Assembly (NCBI RefSeq): GCF_007753095.1
Contig: NZ_CP036348.1
Location: 1,922,001 to 1,986,000 of the forward strand
Origin: Rosistilla carotiformis
GTDB taxonomy: Bacteria > Planctomycetota > Planctomycetia > Pirellulales > Pirellulaceae
Direction of reading: 5' to 3'
Length of the DNA stretch: 64,000 nucleotides
How positions within the stretch are numbered: the first letter of the stretch is position 1; every line of letters starts with the position of its first letter. Positions 34,081-42,801 of this stretch are shown here, in pieces. The position numbers and the translations under genes were made by a program. The notes under the pieces were generated by a model that was not told where the DNA came from, did not search any database, and was given only the letters and a program-made list of their open reading frames with translations.

Positions 34081-37071
34081 ATGAAATCTCTGACCTCCGA
34101 AAGGCAATTCGCGAGTGTCTTCACGATCGTTTTGTTGTGTCTGACCTGGACGGCACCTGCCTTCTCCCAATTTGCCCCTGCCACACAAGCCAATCGCGGT
34201 CAACCGGCTGCGGTTTCGAAACCGCAAGGCGATCCCAAGGCGGGGCCGGAACCATCGAAGGACTCCAAGCCGGGAGACAAAGAAAAGGACAACGACAAAA
34301 AGTCCGAAGGGGACGACAAGAAGGGAGACGAGGCAAACCCGCCCGAGGTGGTGATGCGACCGGGTGAACCGCCGGAGCCGCCCGATGCGAAGGAATTCGA
34401 ACTGCGTCCCGATCCCGACGGGCGGATCCGTTTCCGGTTCCGGAACCAGCCTTGGCCCGACTTCTTGCAATGGCTCAGCGATGTCGGCGGCTACAGCCTC
34501 GATTGGCAACAGATGCCCGGCGGGTATCTGAACTTGATTACCTACCGCAGCTATACGATCACCGAGGCGCGCGATCTGGTCAATCGGTTGCTGCTGGATC
34601 GCGGTTATACGATGCTGCTGCGCGGGCAGGTGCTGTCGATCGTGAAGATCGACAAACTCGACCCCAGCATGTTGCCGCGGGTCGAAGACGAAGCGGAATT
34701 GATGGACCTGTCACCCTACGATTTCGCCAAGATCACGTTCCCGCTACCGACCAAACTGAAAGCCGAAGCGCTAGCGGCGGATGTCAAATCGCTGCTGAGT
34801 CCCAACGGCAAGGTGCAACCGCTGGTGTCGTCGAACCGACTGTTGGTGATCGATGCGGTCGCCAACCTCCGCGACGTCAGTCGATTGATCAACGCCGAAC
34901 ACGCCGCCGCCGATTCGCATCAGGTGCCACGCGAATTTCATATCCGATACGTCCGCGCCGATTATGTCGCCGATCAAGTCATGATCCTGCTGGGCTTGGA
35001 CCCCTCGTCGCGACGCAGCCCCAACGAATTGCAAGTCGAACAGCAGCGGTTGCAGTTGTTTATGCAGATGCAGCAAAAGGGGAAAGACGTGACAAAGTTC
35101 CTGCGAGGCGACAGCGCCCCGGAGGTGTTTGTGACGGTGAACAAACGGGTCAACAGCGTTCTCGTCAACGCTCCTCCCGACGTGCTGGTGAAAATCGAAC
35201 GTACGATCGAGCAACTGGATGTTCCCAGTGGATCGGCTGGTGGCAGCCTGGTCACTGGCGAACCGGGGGAAACCGATGGCCTTGTCGAGATGCGGCGGTA
35301 CGCCTTGGTCAGCCTCAAGCCTGAATCGGTCGTGACCGCACTCAAAGAGATCGGCGACCTCGACCCGCGAACCATGCTGCAGATGGACGCCGATGCGAAG
35401 GTGATCTTCGCCAGCGCAACGGTTCGAGATCACGAAAAGATCAGCGCGATCATCGACAAACTGGATGGTTCGGGACGCGAGATCGAAGTCATTTGGTTGA
35501 AGCGACTGCCCGCCGATCAAGCGGCCGTCACGATCCATAATCTGTTGATCGGTAAGAAAGAGGAAGACGACTCCAATCGCAACAACTATTACTACCGGCG
35601 CTACGGTGGTGGTGGGGACGATGACGATAAGCCCGATTCGGATTTCCGTGTTGAAGCCGATATCGAAAACAATCGCCTGCTGCTGTTCGCGAACAAAGCC
35701 GAACTCGAAGCCGTCAATAACTTGTTGGTCAAGCTGGGCGAGTTGCCCGGCGACAGCGGCAATCCCAATACGATTCGGGTGCAGGATTCTCGGGGAGCGA
35801 AATCGACAGCCGATTTGATTCGCCAGCTGCAGCAATTGTGGCCTGCCACCGCTAATCCGATCCGCGTCGAAGGAGATTTGCCCGCCGTGGAAGAGGAGTC
35901 CGAATCGTCGCCATCCGACGAAGATCAGCCTACGGATTCCGCGGAACAAGACGACGCCAGGACGACCGCGGTGCCAAAGCGACCGCGAGTGCAGACCGCT
36001 GTTTTCATGCGGCCGCAAGTTTCGCAAGGATCGACGGGAAACGCGGCGCAATCGCCCGCTGGTAACGAGAAAACGGCCGCTGACGATGCGAAGAATACGG
36101 GGAACGAAACGTTGCCGCCGATCACGATCTCGATCGCCAACGATGGCCGCTTGATCTTGAGCTCGCAAGACACCCAGGCGCTCGACGCGTTGGAAGAGTT
36201 GATGCAGCGACTCGCCCCGCCTCCCAAGAAACACCGTGTTTTCTATCTGCAATACGCCTTGGCGTCGCTCGTTAAATTGAACTTGGACGAGTACTTCGAG
36301 GACGAAAAATCGAGCGACAGCAGCGACAATTGGATGCGTGCCTGGATGGGCATGGACTTCAAGGATGAGTCGAAGAACAACGGTCTGGCCAGTCGTCGTC
36401 CCGTGCGGTTTATCTACGACATCGACACCAATTCGATCCTCGTCCGCGATGCCACGCCGCAGCAGATGGAGACGATTGCGGAGTTGATCGAGATCTACGA
36501 CCGCGCCCCGTCGGAAGAATCGATCAGCGCCCGTCGCCTAAAAGTTTTTAAGCTCGAATACTCCGACGCCAACGTCGTCGCGGCGACGGTCAAAGATGTC
36601 TTCCGCGACCTGTTGTCCTCCAAAGACAAAGAGTTTTCCGGGGGCGCCGACAAGGAGAAACAGAGTTCGGGTTCGTCGCGGACCTTCCGAATCTTTGGCG
36701 GCGGCGATGACGACAAGGACAGTAAACCGACGAAGGTCAAAGCGTCGTTCGAAGGGGCGCTGTCGGTTGGTGTCGATGCGCTTTCCAACACGATCATCGT
36801 CTCGGCGCAAGAGGAATGGTTGCCTGCGATCGAAGAGATCATCCAATACATGGACCAAAACGCGAAACCCGACACAACCGTGGTTGTTCAATCGTTAAGC
36901 GTTCCGATGGATGCCAAGTCGATGCAGATGATAACCGACCTGCTGCGTCCCTGGCCTGGAAACAAGAAACCCGAAGCAAATGCGCCAGGCAAACAGGCCA
37001 AGGAGAAGCCGAACAAGAAGCAACCGCAGCCTCAGCAAAACGCCACGCAACAATCCAACGACGATTCTTAG
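34081..37071 (+). CDS. Secretin-N-domain repeat protein without secretin barrel
   Basis: A 996-residue exported protein (signal peptide VFTIVLLCLTWTAPAFS, residues 13-29). A charged, disordered stretch rich in P, K, D and G runs to about 105. An STN-like domain (about 115-200, with WPDFLQWLSDVGGYSLDW) follows. The rest is a series of NolW/secretin-N-type modules marked by NRLLVIDAVANLRDV, NNRLLLFANKAELEAV, TNSILVRDATPQQ and SNTIIVSAQEEWLPAI. Secretins carry such modules before a C-terminal outer-membrane barrel. Here the protein ends in a K/P/Q-rich tail with no barrel domain. It probably forms a periplasmic ring or scaffold. Function unknown. Confidence 0.82.
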   Translation: MKSLTSERQFASVFTIVLLCLTWTAPAFSQFAPATQANRGQPAAVSKPQGDPKAGPEPSKDSKPGDKEKDNDKKSEGDDKKGDEANPPEVVMRPGEPPEPPDAKEFELRPDPDGRIRFRFRNQPWPDFLQWLSDVGGYSLDWQQMPGGYLNLITYRSYTITEARDLVNRLLLDRGYTMLLRGQVLSIVKIDKLDPSMLPRVEDEAELMDLSPYDFAKITFPLPTKLKAEALAADVKSLLSPNGKVQPLVSSNRLLVIDAVANLRDVSRLINAEHAAADSHQVPREFHIRYVRADYVADQVMILLGLDPSSRRSPNELQVEQQRLQLFMQMQQKGKDVTKFLRGDSAPEVFVTVNKRVNSVLVNAPPDVLVKIERTIEQLDVPSGSAGGSLVTGEPGETDGLVEMRRYALVSLKPESVVTALKEIGDLDPRTMLQMDADAKVIFASATVRDHEKISAIIDKLDGSGREIEVIWLKRLPADQAAVTIHNLLIGKKEEDDSNRNNYYYRRYGGGGDDDDKPDSDFRVEADIENNRLLLFANKAELEAVNNLLVKLGELPGDSGNPNTIRVQDSRGAKSTADLIRQLQQLWPATANPIRVEGDLPAVEEESESSPSDEDQPTDSAEQDDARTTAVPKRPRVQTAVFMRPQVSQGSTGNAAQSPAGNEKTAADDAKNTGNETLPPITISIANDGRLILSSQDTQALDALEELMQRLAPPPKKHRVFYLQYALASLVKLNLDEYFEDEKSSDSSDNWMRAWMGMDFKDESKNNGLASRRPVRFIYDIDTNSILVRDATPQQMETIAELIEIYDRAPSEESISARRLKVFKLEYSDANVVAATVKDVFRDLLSSKDKEFSGGADKEKQSSGSSRTFRIFGGGDDDKDSKPTKVKASFEGALSVGVDALSNTIIVSAQEEWLPAIEEIIQYMDQNAKPDTTVVVQSLSVPMDAKSMQMITDLLRPWPGNKKPEANAPGKQAKEKPNKKQPQPQQNATQQSNDDS

Positions 37072-37157
37072 TTGTTGGGGAATTCGGTATCGCCGTGGCG
37101 TGCCCGGCGCCTAAAGCCTCGTGGCGTAAGCCCCAGGCGAGCGTCGCCGCGATGCCG

Positions 37158-40100
37158 TTACTCAAACGCCAACGCCTGCCATCCGGTGGGGGAGCACGAG
37201 ATCGGCGAATCGGCGACTTCGTTCGGCTGTAAGGTTTTTAGCCGCACAAACCAGACATCTCCGGGAGCCACCGGCAGGCTGCTGAGATCTTTTCGCCGGA
37301 TCGCCAGTTCGGCATTCCATTGTCCGTCGTGATCGGTCGTTTTGACAAACCACATCGGTTGCCACTGCGCAAATCCGTTGCAGGTATCGCGACAGCGGCC
37401 GCTGCGATCAATCTCGAATTGGTAAGCGGTCAACAGATCGCGGTCGACATCGATCTGCAAACTCAACCGTTGCACGTCGTTGAGATCCGCATCACGCTGC
37501 CGCAGCGATGCCGGTTCGGTTCTTTCGCTGCCGGGGAAGCCGTCGGGAATCGCAATGTAAATGTAGTCGGCATCGTAGCCGACGCGCAGCTGCGTGGCGG
37601 GAACCGTGGGATCGACAGGTCCCCAAAACGGTTCGTCGAGCCGACCGTCGAGGACAGGGCGGTTGGTGCTGAAGGCCGCACGCACTCCAGTGGATTGCTT
37701 GTTCTCTTGCCGAGCGGCTAATTGTTCTCGAGCTAGCGACTGCCAAGGGCCCGCGCTTGCCGCGGTCGACAACCGTTCCAGGCCAGAGGTCAGCGCCGGA
37801 CTTGCAGCTTCTCCCAGCACGCCCGCTTGCGATAACAGGCGGATCGGATGCTGACGCCAGATCAGGTCGGGAGTTTCGGTTTCGCGGATCTTCCTTCCGC
37901 TCTGCTCGTCGCTGCTGCTAGCCAACACGACCGGCGAGGACTGTTCGAAGGGAGATCCATAGGCCACTGGGGAAGAGCGTTGCCCGCGATTGGCGAAGCT
38001 TGCAGCTTGGCTGAGTCCCTGGGGCAACCGCGTCCATTCCTCGCTGGCATCGATCGCCGCCAACATCAGATCGGCCCAGTGACCGATGGGGCTCTCGGGA
38101 ACCAACGCTGCTGTCTCGCGAAGCGCCTCGCGATAGAGCGACGGTTCGCCGTACCGATGGCATTGCAGGACCAGCCCACGCATGAATCGCGGCCGATCCG
38201 AAGGCCGGATTTGTTTCGTCAATTGTTTTAATCGCGAAGCAAATAGGCCTTTGGAATCGTCGGCGATCGAGCAGGCATCGATCAAATGTTGGATCCATTC
38301 GGCATGCCGTGTACGCGGTTGCAGCCCCGCCAATTGCGATCGGCTGCCATGCGGCGGCAGGCGACGCGAAAGCCCTCCGGCGCCGATTGGCAATCGATGC
38401 AGCAACGATTCGATCGACTGGACGCTCGCCTCGCGATCCAACAAGCGATCGGCGACCATCACATCGACGTCGGTTTTGCCTGGGGAAATGACCGACAGCA
38501 CATCGGCCCACTCTTCGCCAACAACGGCTCCCGCCGCGGGCAGGATCGCCGACGGATGCACGACCACGTCGCCTCGTTCGCCACGATGGACGTGAAAGAC
38601 GCGCTCGACGGTCGGCGTGGCCGTGGCAATTCGCAGCCACGCAGTCCGCTGTTCGGCGGTCAGGTCATCGCTCAACACGACCACTGCGGGCTGCGCTGTT
38701 TGCAGGCTTTGATCGATAGCGGTTGCATACGCTCGCGGGTCGGCATCTTCGCGGATCGCCAGCACCTCGCACCCGCCGACATCGCTGAACCCCTGCATTG
38801 CCAATTCGTCAGCCGAATGTTCCAACGGATCGTTCAACCGCTCGCCACCCCGATCGTGGATCACTCCCATCGAACGATAGCCTTGCTCCAACGAGTTGGA
38901 GACGATCATCGACCAAGCCAGTTCGCGGGCCTCGCGGCTGACAAACAACGCCGCCGCGCGACGCGCTCCGCCACGCTGCGTCTGCCAAGTCTGTCCTCCG
39001 TCGGCGGTGTGCAAGATCGTTCCCATCCCGCACGCGGCCCATCCCTTTTGATCGTCCAGGAAGTGCAGGTTGTGGATCGGCGCGGTGATCCCGCTGCCGA
39101 CGGCAACGATTTCGTTTTGAGCTGTCTTGCGAAAGATCTTGTCGCCGGGAACGCCTGCCATCCAGACCTGGCTGCCGCCACTGGCCAGGCAACGCAAGTC
39201 GTAGCGGCTGATGTCGACCGTTGTCGCTTGTCGATTCAGTGGTCGCCAGCTGAGCCCCGCATCGCGGCTAAATGCGACAGCGCCGTCGCGACCTGCTAGC
39301 CACTGTTCGGTTGGCGTCGCCGTGATGCATTGCATTCGGCGATCGGAGAAAACCGGATCGGCTGGCGCTTCGGGGCGCTCGCTGCGAAATAAAATCCCCG
39401 ATCGATCGAGCGTCAACATCGCGCCGCCAGCCATGCCGAGCGACCGGATCGCTTGAGATTCGGATCGCGGAATCGACTGCCACGAACGGCCTGCATCGTA
39501 GCTGATGAAGACCGATCCCAAGTGGACCGGCGACCAGTCGCCTGCGGCAATCGCCGTCCGTCGCGAGGTGAATTGCAGTTGCCGAATACGAGGCAGTTCG
39601 TTTTCCAGATGCTTCCACGTTTTGCCGCCGTCCTGGGTTTGCAACAACACGCCACGGCTGATCTGTGTATCGGCCTCGTACCAACCGCCCGCAGCCCAAC
39701 CCTGTTGCGGATCGATAAATTGCACGCAGTCCAACCGGCATCCGACCCCACTGTCCTGCGCCAACCAATGAAGGCCTCCGTCGGGCGTATGCCAGATGAC
39801 TCCACGGTCTCCCACAGCCCAGCCCTGATTGGCATCGACAAAACAGATGCTCCGCAAGGACGCATCGTCGCGCAAGCTCTCCCGTTTCTCAGTCGCTGGA
39901 GGCTCGGCCGCCTGCAGGTGTGGAGGCTGCCGTTGTGCAAAAACGGCCACCAGCAGTGCCAAAATTGGAACGACCGATCGCCGGAATCGCCTTGGCCGCT
40001 GGGCGTGCCAAGCGGCCAAGGCGCCCGGTTGCGCATGCTGTGGCGTGAGCGATAGATCCGAAATCACAGCGGTCTGTTGAATCGATGCGTTTGCAATCAT
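37158..40100 (-). CDS. Ycf48-like beta-propeller protein with C-terminal CBM9-like domain
   Basis: A 980-residue protein. A hydrophobic segment (VVPILALLVAVFA, about 43-55) acts as signal or anchor. Residues about 85-400 carry BNR/Asp-box repeats of the Ycf48/photosystem-assembly type: QGWAVGDRGVIWHTPDGG, VLLQTQDGGKTW, SVFISYDAGRSW, TILHTADGGQTW. The middle 400 residues are unassigned. The last 150 or so residues (NRPVLDGRLDEPFW, YDADYIYIAIPDG) look like a CBM9/DOMON-type sugar-binding domain. Exported; probably binds protein or glycan partners, since no enzyme motif is visible. The ATG at 40100 avoids overlap with crcB; the frame extends to 40187. Confidence 0.8.
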   Translation of the reverse strand: MIANASIQQTAVISDLSLTPQHAQPGALAAWHAQRPRRFRRSVVPILALLVAVFAQRQPPHLQAAEPPATEKRESLRDDASLRSICFVDANQGWAVGDRGVIWHTPDGGLHWLAQDSGVGCRLDCVQFIDPQQGWAAGGWYEADTQISRGVLLQTQDGGKTWKHLENELPRIRQLQFTSRRTAIAAGDWSPVHLGSVFISYDAGRSWQSIPRSESQAIRSLGMAGGAMLTLDRSGILFRSERPEAPADPVFSDRRMQCITATPTEQWLAGRDGAVAFSRDAGLSWRPLNRQATTVDISRYDLRCLASGGSQVWMAGVPGDKIFRKTAQNEIVAVGSGITAPIHNLHFLDDQKGWAACGMGTILHTADGGQTWQTQRGGARRAAALFVSREARELAWSMIVSNSLEQGYRSMGVIHDRGGERLNDPLEHSADELAMQGFSDVGGCEVLAIREDADPRAYATAIDQSLQTAQPAVVVLSDDLTAEQRTAWLRIATATPTVERVFHVHRGERGDVVVHPSAILPAAGAVVGEEWADVLSVISPGKTDVDVMVADRLLDREASVQSIESLLHRLPIGAGGLSRRLPPHGSRSQLAGLQPRTRHAEWIQHLIDACSIADDSKGLFASRLKQLTKQIRPSDRPRFMRGLVLQCHRYGEPSLYREALRETAALVPESPIGHWADLMLAAIDASEEWTRLPQGLSQAASFANRGQRSSPVAYGSPFEQSSPVVLASSSDEQSGRKIRETETPDLIWRQHPIRLLSQAGVLGEAASPALTSGLERLSTAASAGPWQSLAREQLAARQENKQSTGVRAAFSTNRPVLDGRLDEPFWGPVDPTVPATQLRVGYDADYIYIAIPDGFPGSERTEPASLRQRDADLNDVQRLSLQIDVDRDLLTAYQFEIDRSGRCRDTCNGFAQWQPMWFVKTTDHDGQWNAELAIRRKDLSSLPVAPGDVWFVRLKTLQPNEVADSPISCSPTGWQALAFE

Positions 40101-40161
40101 GGAACGTGTTCGAATCGTTGACGAGTGGTTGGAGTGAACTTGATCGTGAGCCGGCGATGGC

Positions 40162-40542
40162 TCAGGTGTAGAGCGCTCGGATGCCAAATATCCCCAGGCA
40201 AACCGCTCCGATCCCCAGCACGAGGTTCGCGGTCACATAGGCGGTGGCGGGACCCAAGCCGTCCTTTTCGGCGAACACAACCGCTTCGTACCCGAAAGTG
40301 GAAAAAGTGGTCAGGCCACCCAAAAGCCCCACGCGAATCGCCAATTGCAGGCGATCGGGCATGCTGGTCCCCAGGATCGTCGCTTCGGCCAGGCCGCCGA
40401 TCAACAGGCATCCAAGCACGTTAACGGCGATCGTTCCGGCGGCACCAAGTCCTAAGGCGGTTGTGGCGGCCAGTGTGACCAGGAATCGCAAGGAGGAACC
40501 GATGGCGCCGCCGGCGGCGACGGCAAGAACGTCAGCGAACAT
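40162..40542 (-). CDS. crcB: Fluoride ion channel CrcB/Fluc
   Basis: A 126-residue, four-helix membrane protein that forms a dimeric dual-topology channel exporting fluoride. Signatures are GGAIGSSLRF with Arg19, the pore Asn41 in NVLGCLLIG, and GLLGGLTTFSTFGYE (72-86) with the conserved Phe pair and the Na+-site region. AGGG lies 8 nt before the ATG at 40542; the frame to 40590 adds an unlikely Arg-rich start. A single full-length gene, so a homodimer is expected. I looked for a fluoride riboswitch upstream and did not find its conserved segments. Confidence 0.92.
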   Translation of the reverse strand: MFADVLAVAAGGAIGSSLRFLVTLAATTALGLGAAGTIAVNVLGCLLIGGLAEATILGTSMPDRLQLAIRVGLLGGLTTFSTFGYEAVVFAEKDGLGPATAYVTANLVLGIGAVCLGIFGIRALYT

Positions 40543-40807
40543 GGCGAACCCTTCGCGGCGAATGCTTGTCCGTTCCATCTTTCGGACCATTCGGAGTCAC
40601 CGGCGCATAGGGAATCGCGTCGGCACGAGTCAAATGCCTGCTGAGATTGACCGGCATTAGCCCTCTCCAAATCAAGAATCATTGTGTAAACTGACCGAGC
40701 AGGCGTTATGCCCGCGCGTCGCATAGATTCGATGTTTTGATGACTTCGTGTAAATGCCAGTTCGTTCGAACAGACCACTACACCCCCAAATGAGCGAGAC
40801 GTTTTAG

Positions 40808-42583
40808 ATGAGTACAGCTAGCACCAAATCCGAATCACAGCTGATGACAGGTGCGGATATCCTAGTCAAATCGCTGGTGGATCATGGTGTCGACGTCCTG
40901 TTCGCCTATCCCGGCGGGTGCAGCATGCCGATGCATCAATCGCTGACGAAATTCGGGACCGAAGTTCGCACAATCCTGCCGCGCCACGAGCAGGGGGGCG
41001 GTTTTGCCGCTCAAGGTTACGCCCGCAGCACCGGCCGCGTCGGAGTTGTGATGGCGACCAGCGGCCCCGGAGCGACCAACTTGGTCACCGCGCTAGCCGA
41101 TGCAAAACTCGACAGCATTCCGATGGTTGCAATTACCGGCCAGGTTCCGACCGGCGTGATCGGCACCGACGCTTTCCAAGAGACCCCGATCGTCGAAGTC
41201 TGCCGCGGGATCACCAAGCATCATTATTTGGTCACCGACCTGGAAGATCTGCCTCGCGTGATGAAAGAGGCGTTCCATATCGCGACGACCGGCCGTCCGG
41301 GCCCCGTTTTGGTCGATATGCCTAAAGATGTTCAGATGGCATCGATCAGCGTTCCCGACGAGGTGGAAATGAATCTGCCCGGCTATTTTGCCGAAGCGCC
41401 AAAGGTTGCTCCCGAAAAGGTTCGCCAAATCGCTGCGGCGATCAAAATGGCGAAGCGACCGATGATCTACGCCGGTGGCGGCATCATCGCTGCAGGTGCT
41501 AGCCCTCAGTTGCGCGAACTGGTTCGCAAAACCGGGATCCCAACCACGATGACCGTGATGGGACTCAGTTCGTTCCCGAACCAGGACGAACTGTCGATGG
41601 ACATGTTGGGCATGCACGGATCGGCTTACGCCAACTATGCCGTTCGCGATTGCGATCTGTTGATCGCGTTGGGCGTTCGTTTCGACGATCGCGTGACCGG
41701 CAAACTGGCCGAATTCGCCAAGCACGCCAAGATCATTCACGTCGACATCGACGCTTCGGAATTGAACAAGAACAAACCGGTTCACATCCCCGTCAACGCG
41801 GACGTTGCCGATACGCTGAACGAACTGCTGAAGATCGTCGAAGCACCCACCGACATCAGCCAATGGGTCGCCGACTGTAAGGCCCTGAAAGCCAAGTATC
41901 CGTTCAAATACGACGAATCGTTTGACGGCATTCTGCAACAGCATGCCATCCGCACGCTGTCGAACCTGACCAAAGACCGCGACACCTATGTCTCGGTGGG
42001 CGTTGGGCAGCACCAGATGTGGGCGGCTCAGTTCTTCCAGTTCAACAAGCCGCGAACTTGGGCTTGCAGCAGCGGATTGGGAACGATGGGCTTTGGTCTG
42101 CCTGCGGCGATGGGAGTTCAAGCGGCAAACCCCGACGCGTTAGTGATCGACATCGATGGCGACGGCAGTTTCCAGATGAACATCCAGGAACTGGCGACCT
42201 GTTTCTGCGAAAAGCTGCCCGTGAAGGTCCTGTTGCTGAACAATCAGCACCTGGGAATGGTGGTTCAGTGGGAGGATCGCTTCAACGAACGCAACCGCGC
42301 CCACACCTACTTGGGCCCGATCGATCACGAAGAAGCTCGCGGTAAGAGCAACGTCGATCGCTTCGCCTACGCTCAGAAGCGTTATCCCGATTTCGTCGGG
42401 ATCGCCAAGGGATACGGCTGCGGTGCGGCCACGGTCAGCAAGAAGTGCGACCTCGAAGGAGCCCTCTTGGAAATGATCAACTACGACGGTCCTTATCTGT
42501 TGGATGTCGAAGTTCCTTACCAAGAGCACGTGTTGCCGATGATCCCGACGCAGCACACCGTCGACGACATGATCCTGGAATAA
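40808..42583 (+). CDS. ilvB: Acetolactate synthase, large subunit
   Basis: A 591-residue ThDP enzyme joining two pyruvates (or pyruvate and 2-oxobutyrate) in valine/leucine/isoleucine synthesis. The catalytic Glu61 is in [17 protein letters not shown], the FAD-binding middle domain spans roughly 195-345, and the ThDP/Mg motif runs GDGS (451-454) to [15 protein letters not shown] (from 477). The latter segment, and RAHTYLG after it, resemble the plant/cyanobacterial branch. No small regulatory subunit gene (ilvN) is adjacent, so feedback control must come from elsewhere. The gene is followed by a textbook terminator and is therefore monocistronic. Confidence 0.95.
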   Translation: MSTASTKSESQLMTGADILVKSLVDHGVDVLFAYPGGCSMPMHQSLTKFGTEVRTILPRHEQGGGFAAQGYARSTGRVGVVMATSGPGATNLVTALADAKLDSIPMVAITGQVPTGVIGTDAFQETPIVEVCRGITKHHYLVTDLEDLPRVMKEAFHIATTGRPGPVLVDMPKDVQMASISVPDEVEMNLPGYFAEAPKVAPEKVRQIAAAIKMAKRPMIYAGGGIIAAGASPQLRELVRKTGIPTTMTVMGLSSFPNQDELSMDMLGMHGSAYANYAVRDCDLLIALGVRFDDRVTGKLAEFAKHAKIIHVDIDASELNKNKPVHIPVNADVADTLNELLKIVEAPTDISQWVADCKALKAKYPFKYDESFDGILQQHAIRTLSNLTKDRDTYVSVGVGQHQMWAAQFFQFNKPRTWACSSGLGTMGFGLPAAMGVQAANPDALVIDIDGDGSFQMNIQELATCFCEKLPVKVLLLNNQHLGMVVQWEDRFNERNRAHTYLGPIDHEEARGKSNVDRFAYAQKRYPDFVGIAKGYGCGAATVSKKCDLEGALLEMINYDGPYLLDVEVPYQEHVLPMIPTQHTVDDMILE

Positions 42584-42635
42584 GCCCAGGCGATTCAGTA
42601 CCGCGGGCGTAGGCATCGCTGGCGGATCCAAACTT

Positions 42636-42678
42636 GGCTGTCGCCCCGATCGAATGATTGGGGGCGACAGCCTTTTTT
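42636..42678 (+). terminator. Rho-independent terminator after ilvB
   Basis: GGCTGTCGCCCC (42636-42647) and GGGGCGACAGCC (42661-42672) form a perfect 12-bp stem with a 13-nt loop, then TTTTTT. It lies 52 nt past the ilvB stop codon. Confidence 0.95.
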
Positions 42679-42801
42679 CGCATCGATCTTGGATCGGCGG
42701 CCTGTTAGCTAGCACGTCACAGGCCGCGCGAGAATTCAAGTTTCTCTAAACTGCCACTTCCGTTACACTACCGGCCAACGGATCATCCAGCGGAAGTCAC
42801 T

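Noticed and set aside
34771-36252. 493-codon minus-strand frame over the secretin-like gene
   Set aside because: Antisense shadow; the plus-strand frame has signal peptide and domain repeats.
37072-37157. Possible short repeat or terminator between convergent genes (GCCTCGTGGCGTAAGCC region)
   Set aside because: No clear stem with T-run and only one copy seen in the window.
40711-40743. Ten-codon leader frame before ilvB as an attenuator peptide
   Set aside because: Only one branched-chain codon and no alternative hairpins visible.
40543-40800. Possible fluoride riboswitch upstream of crcB
   Set aside because: I could not find the conserved segments or pseudoknot pairing expected of the crcB motif.
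41093-42121. 342-codon minus-strand frame inside ilvB
   Set aside because: Antisense shadow of a gene with all acetolactate synthase motifs.
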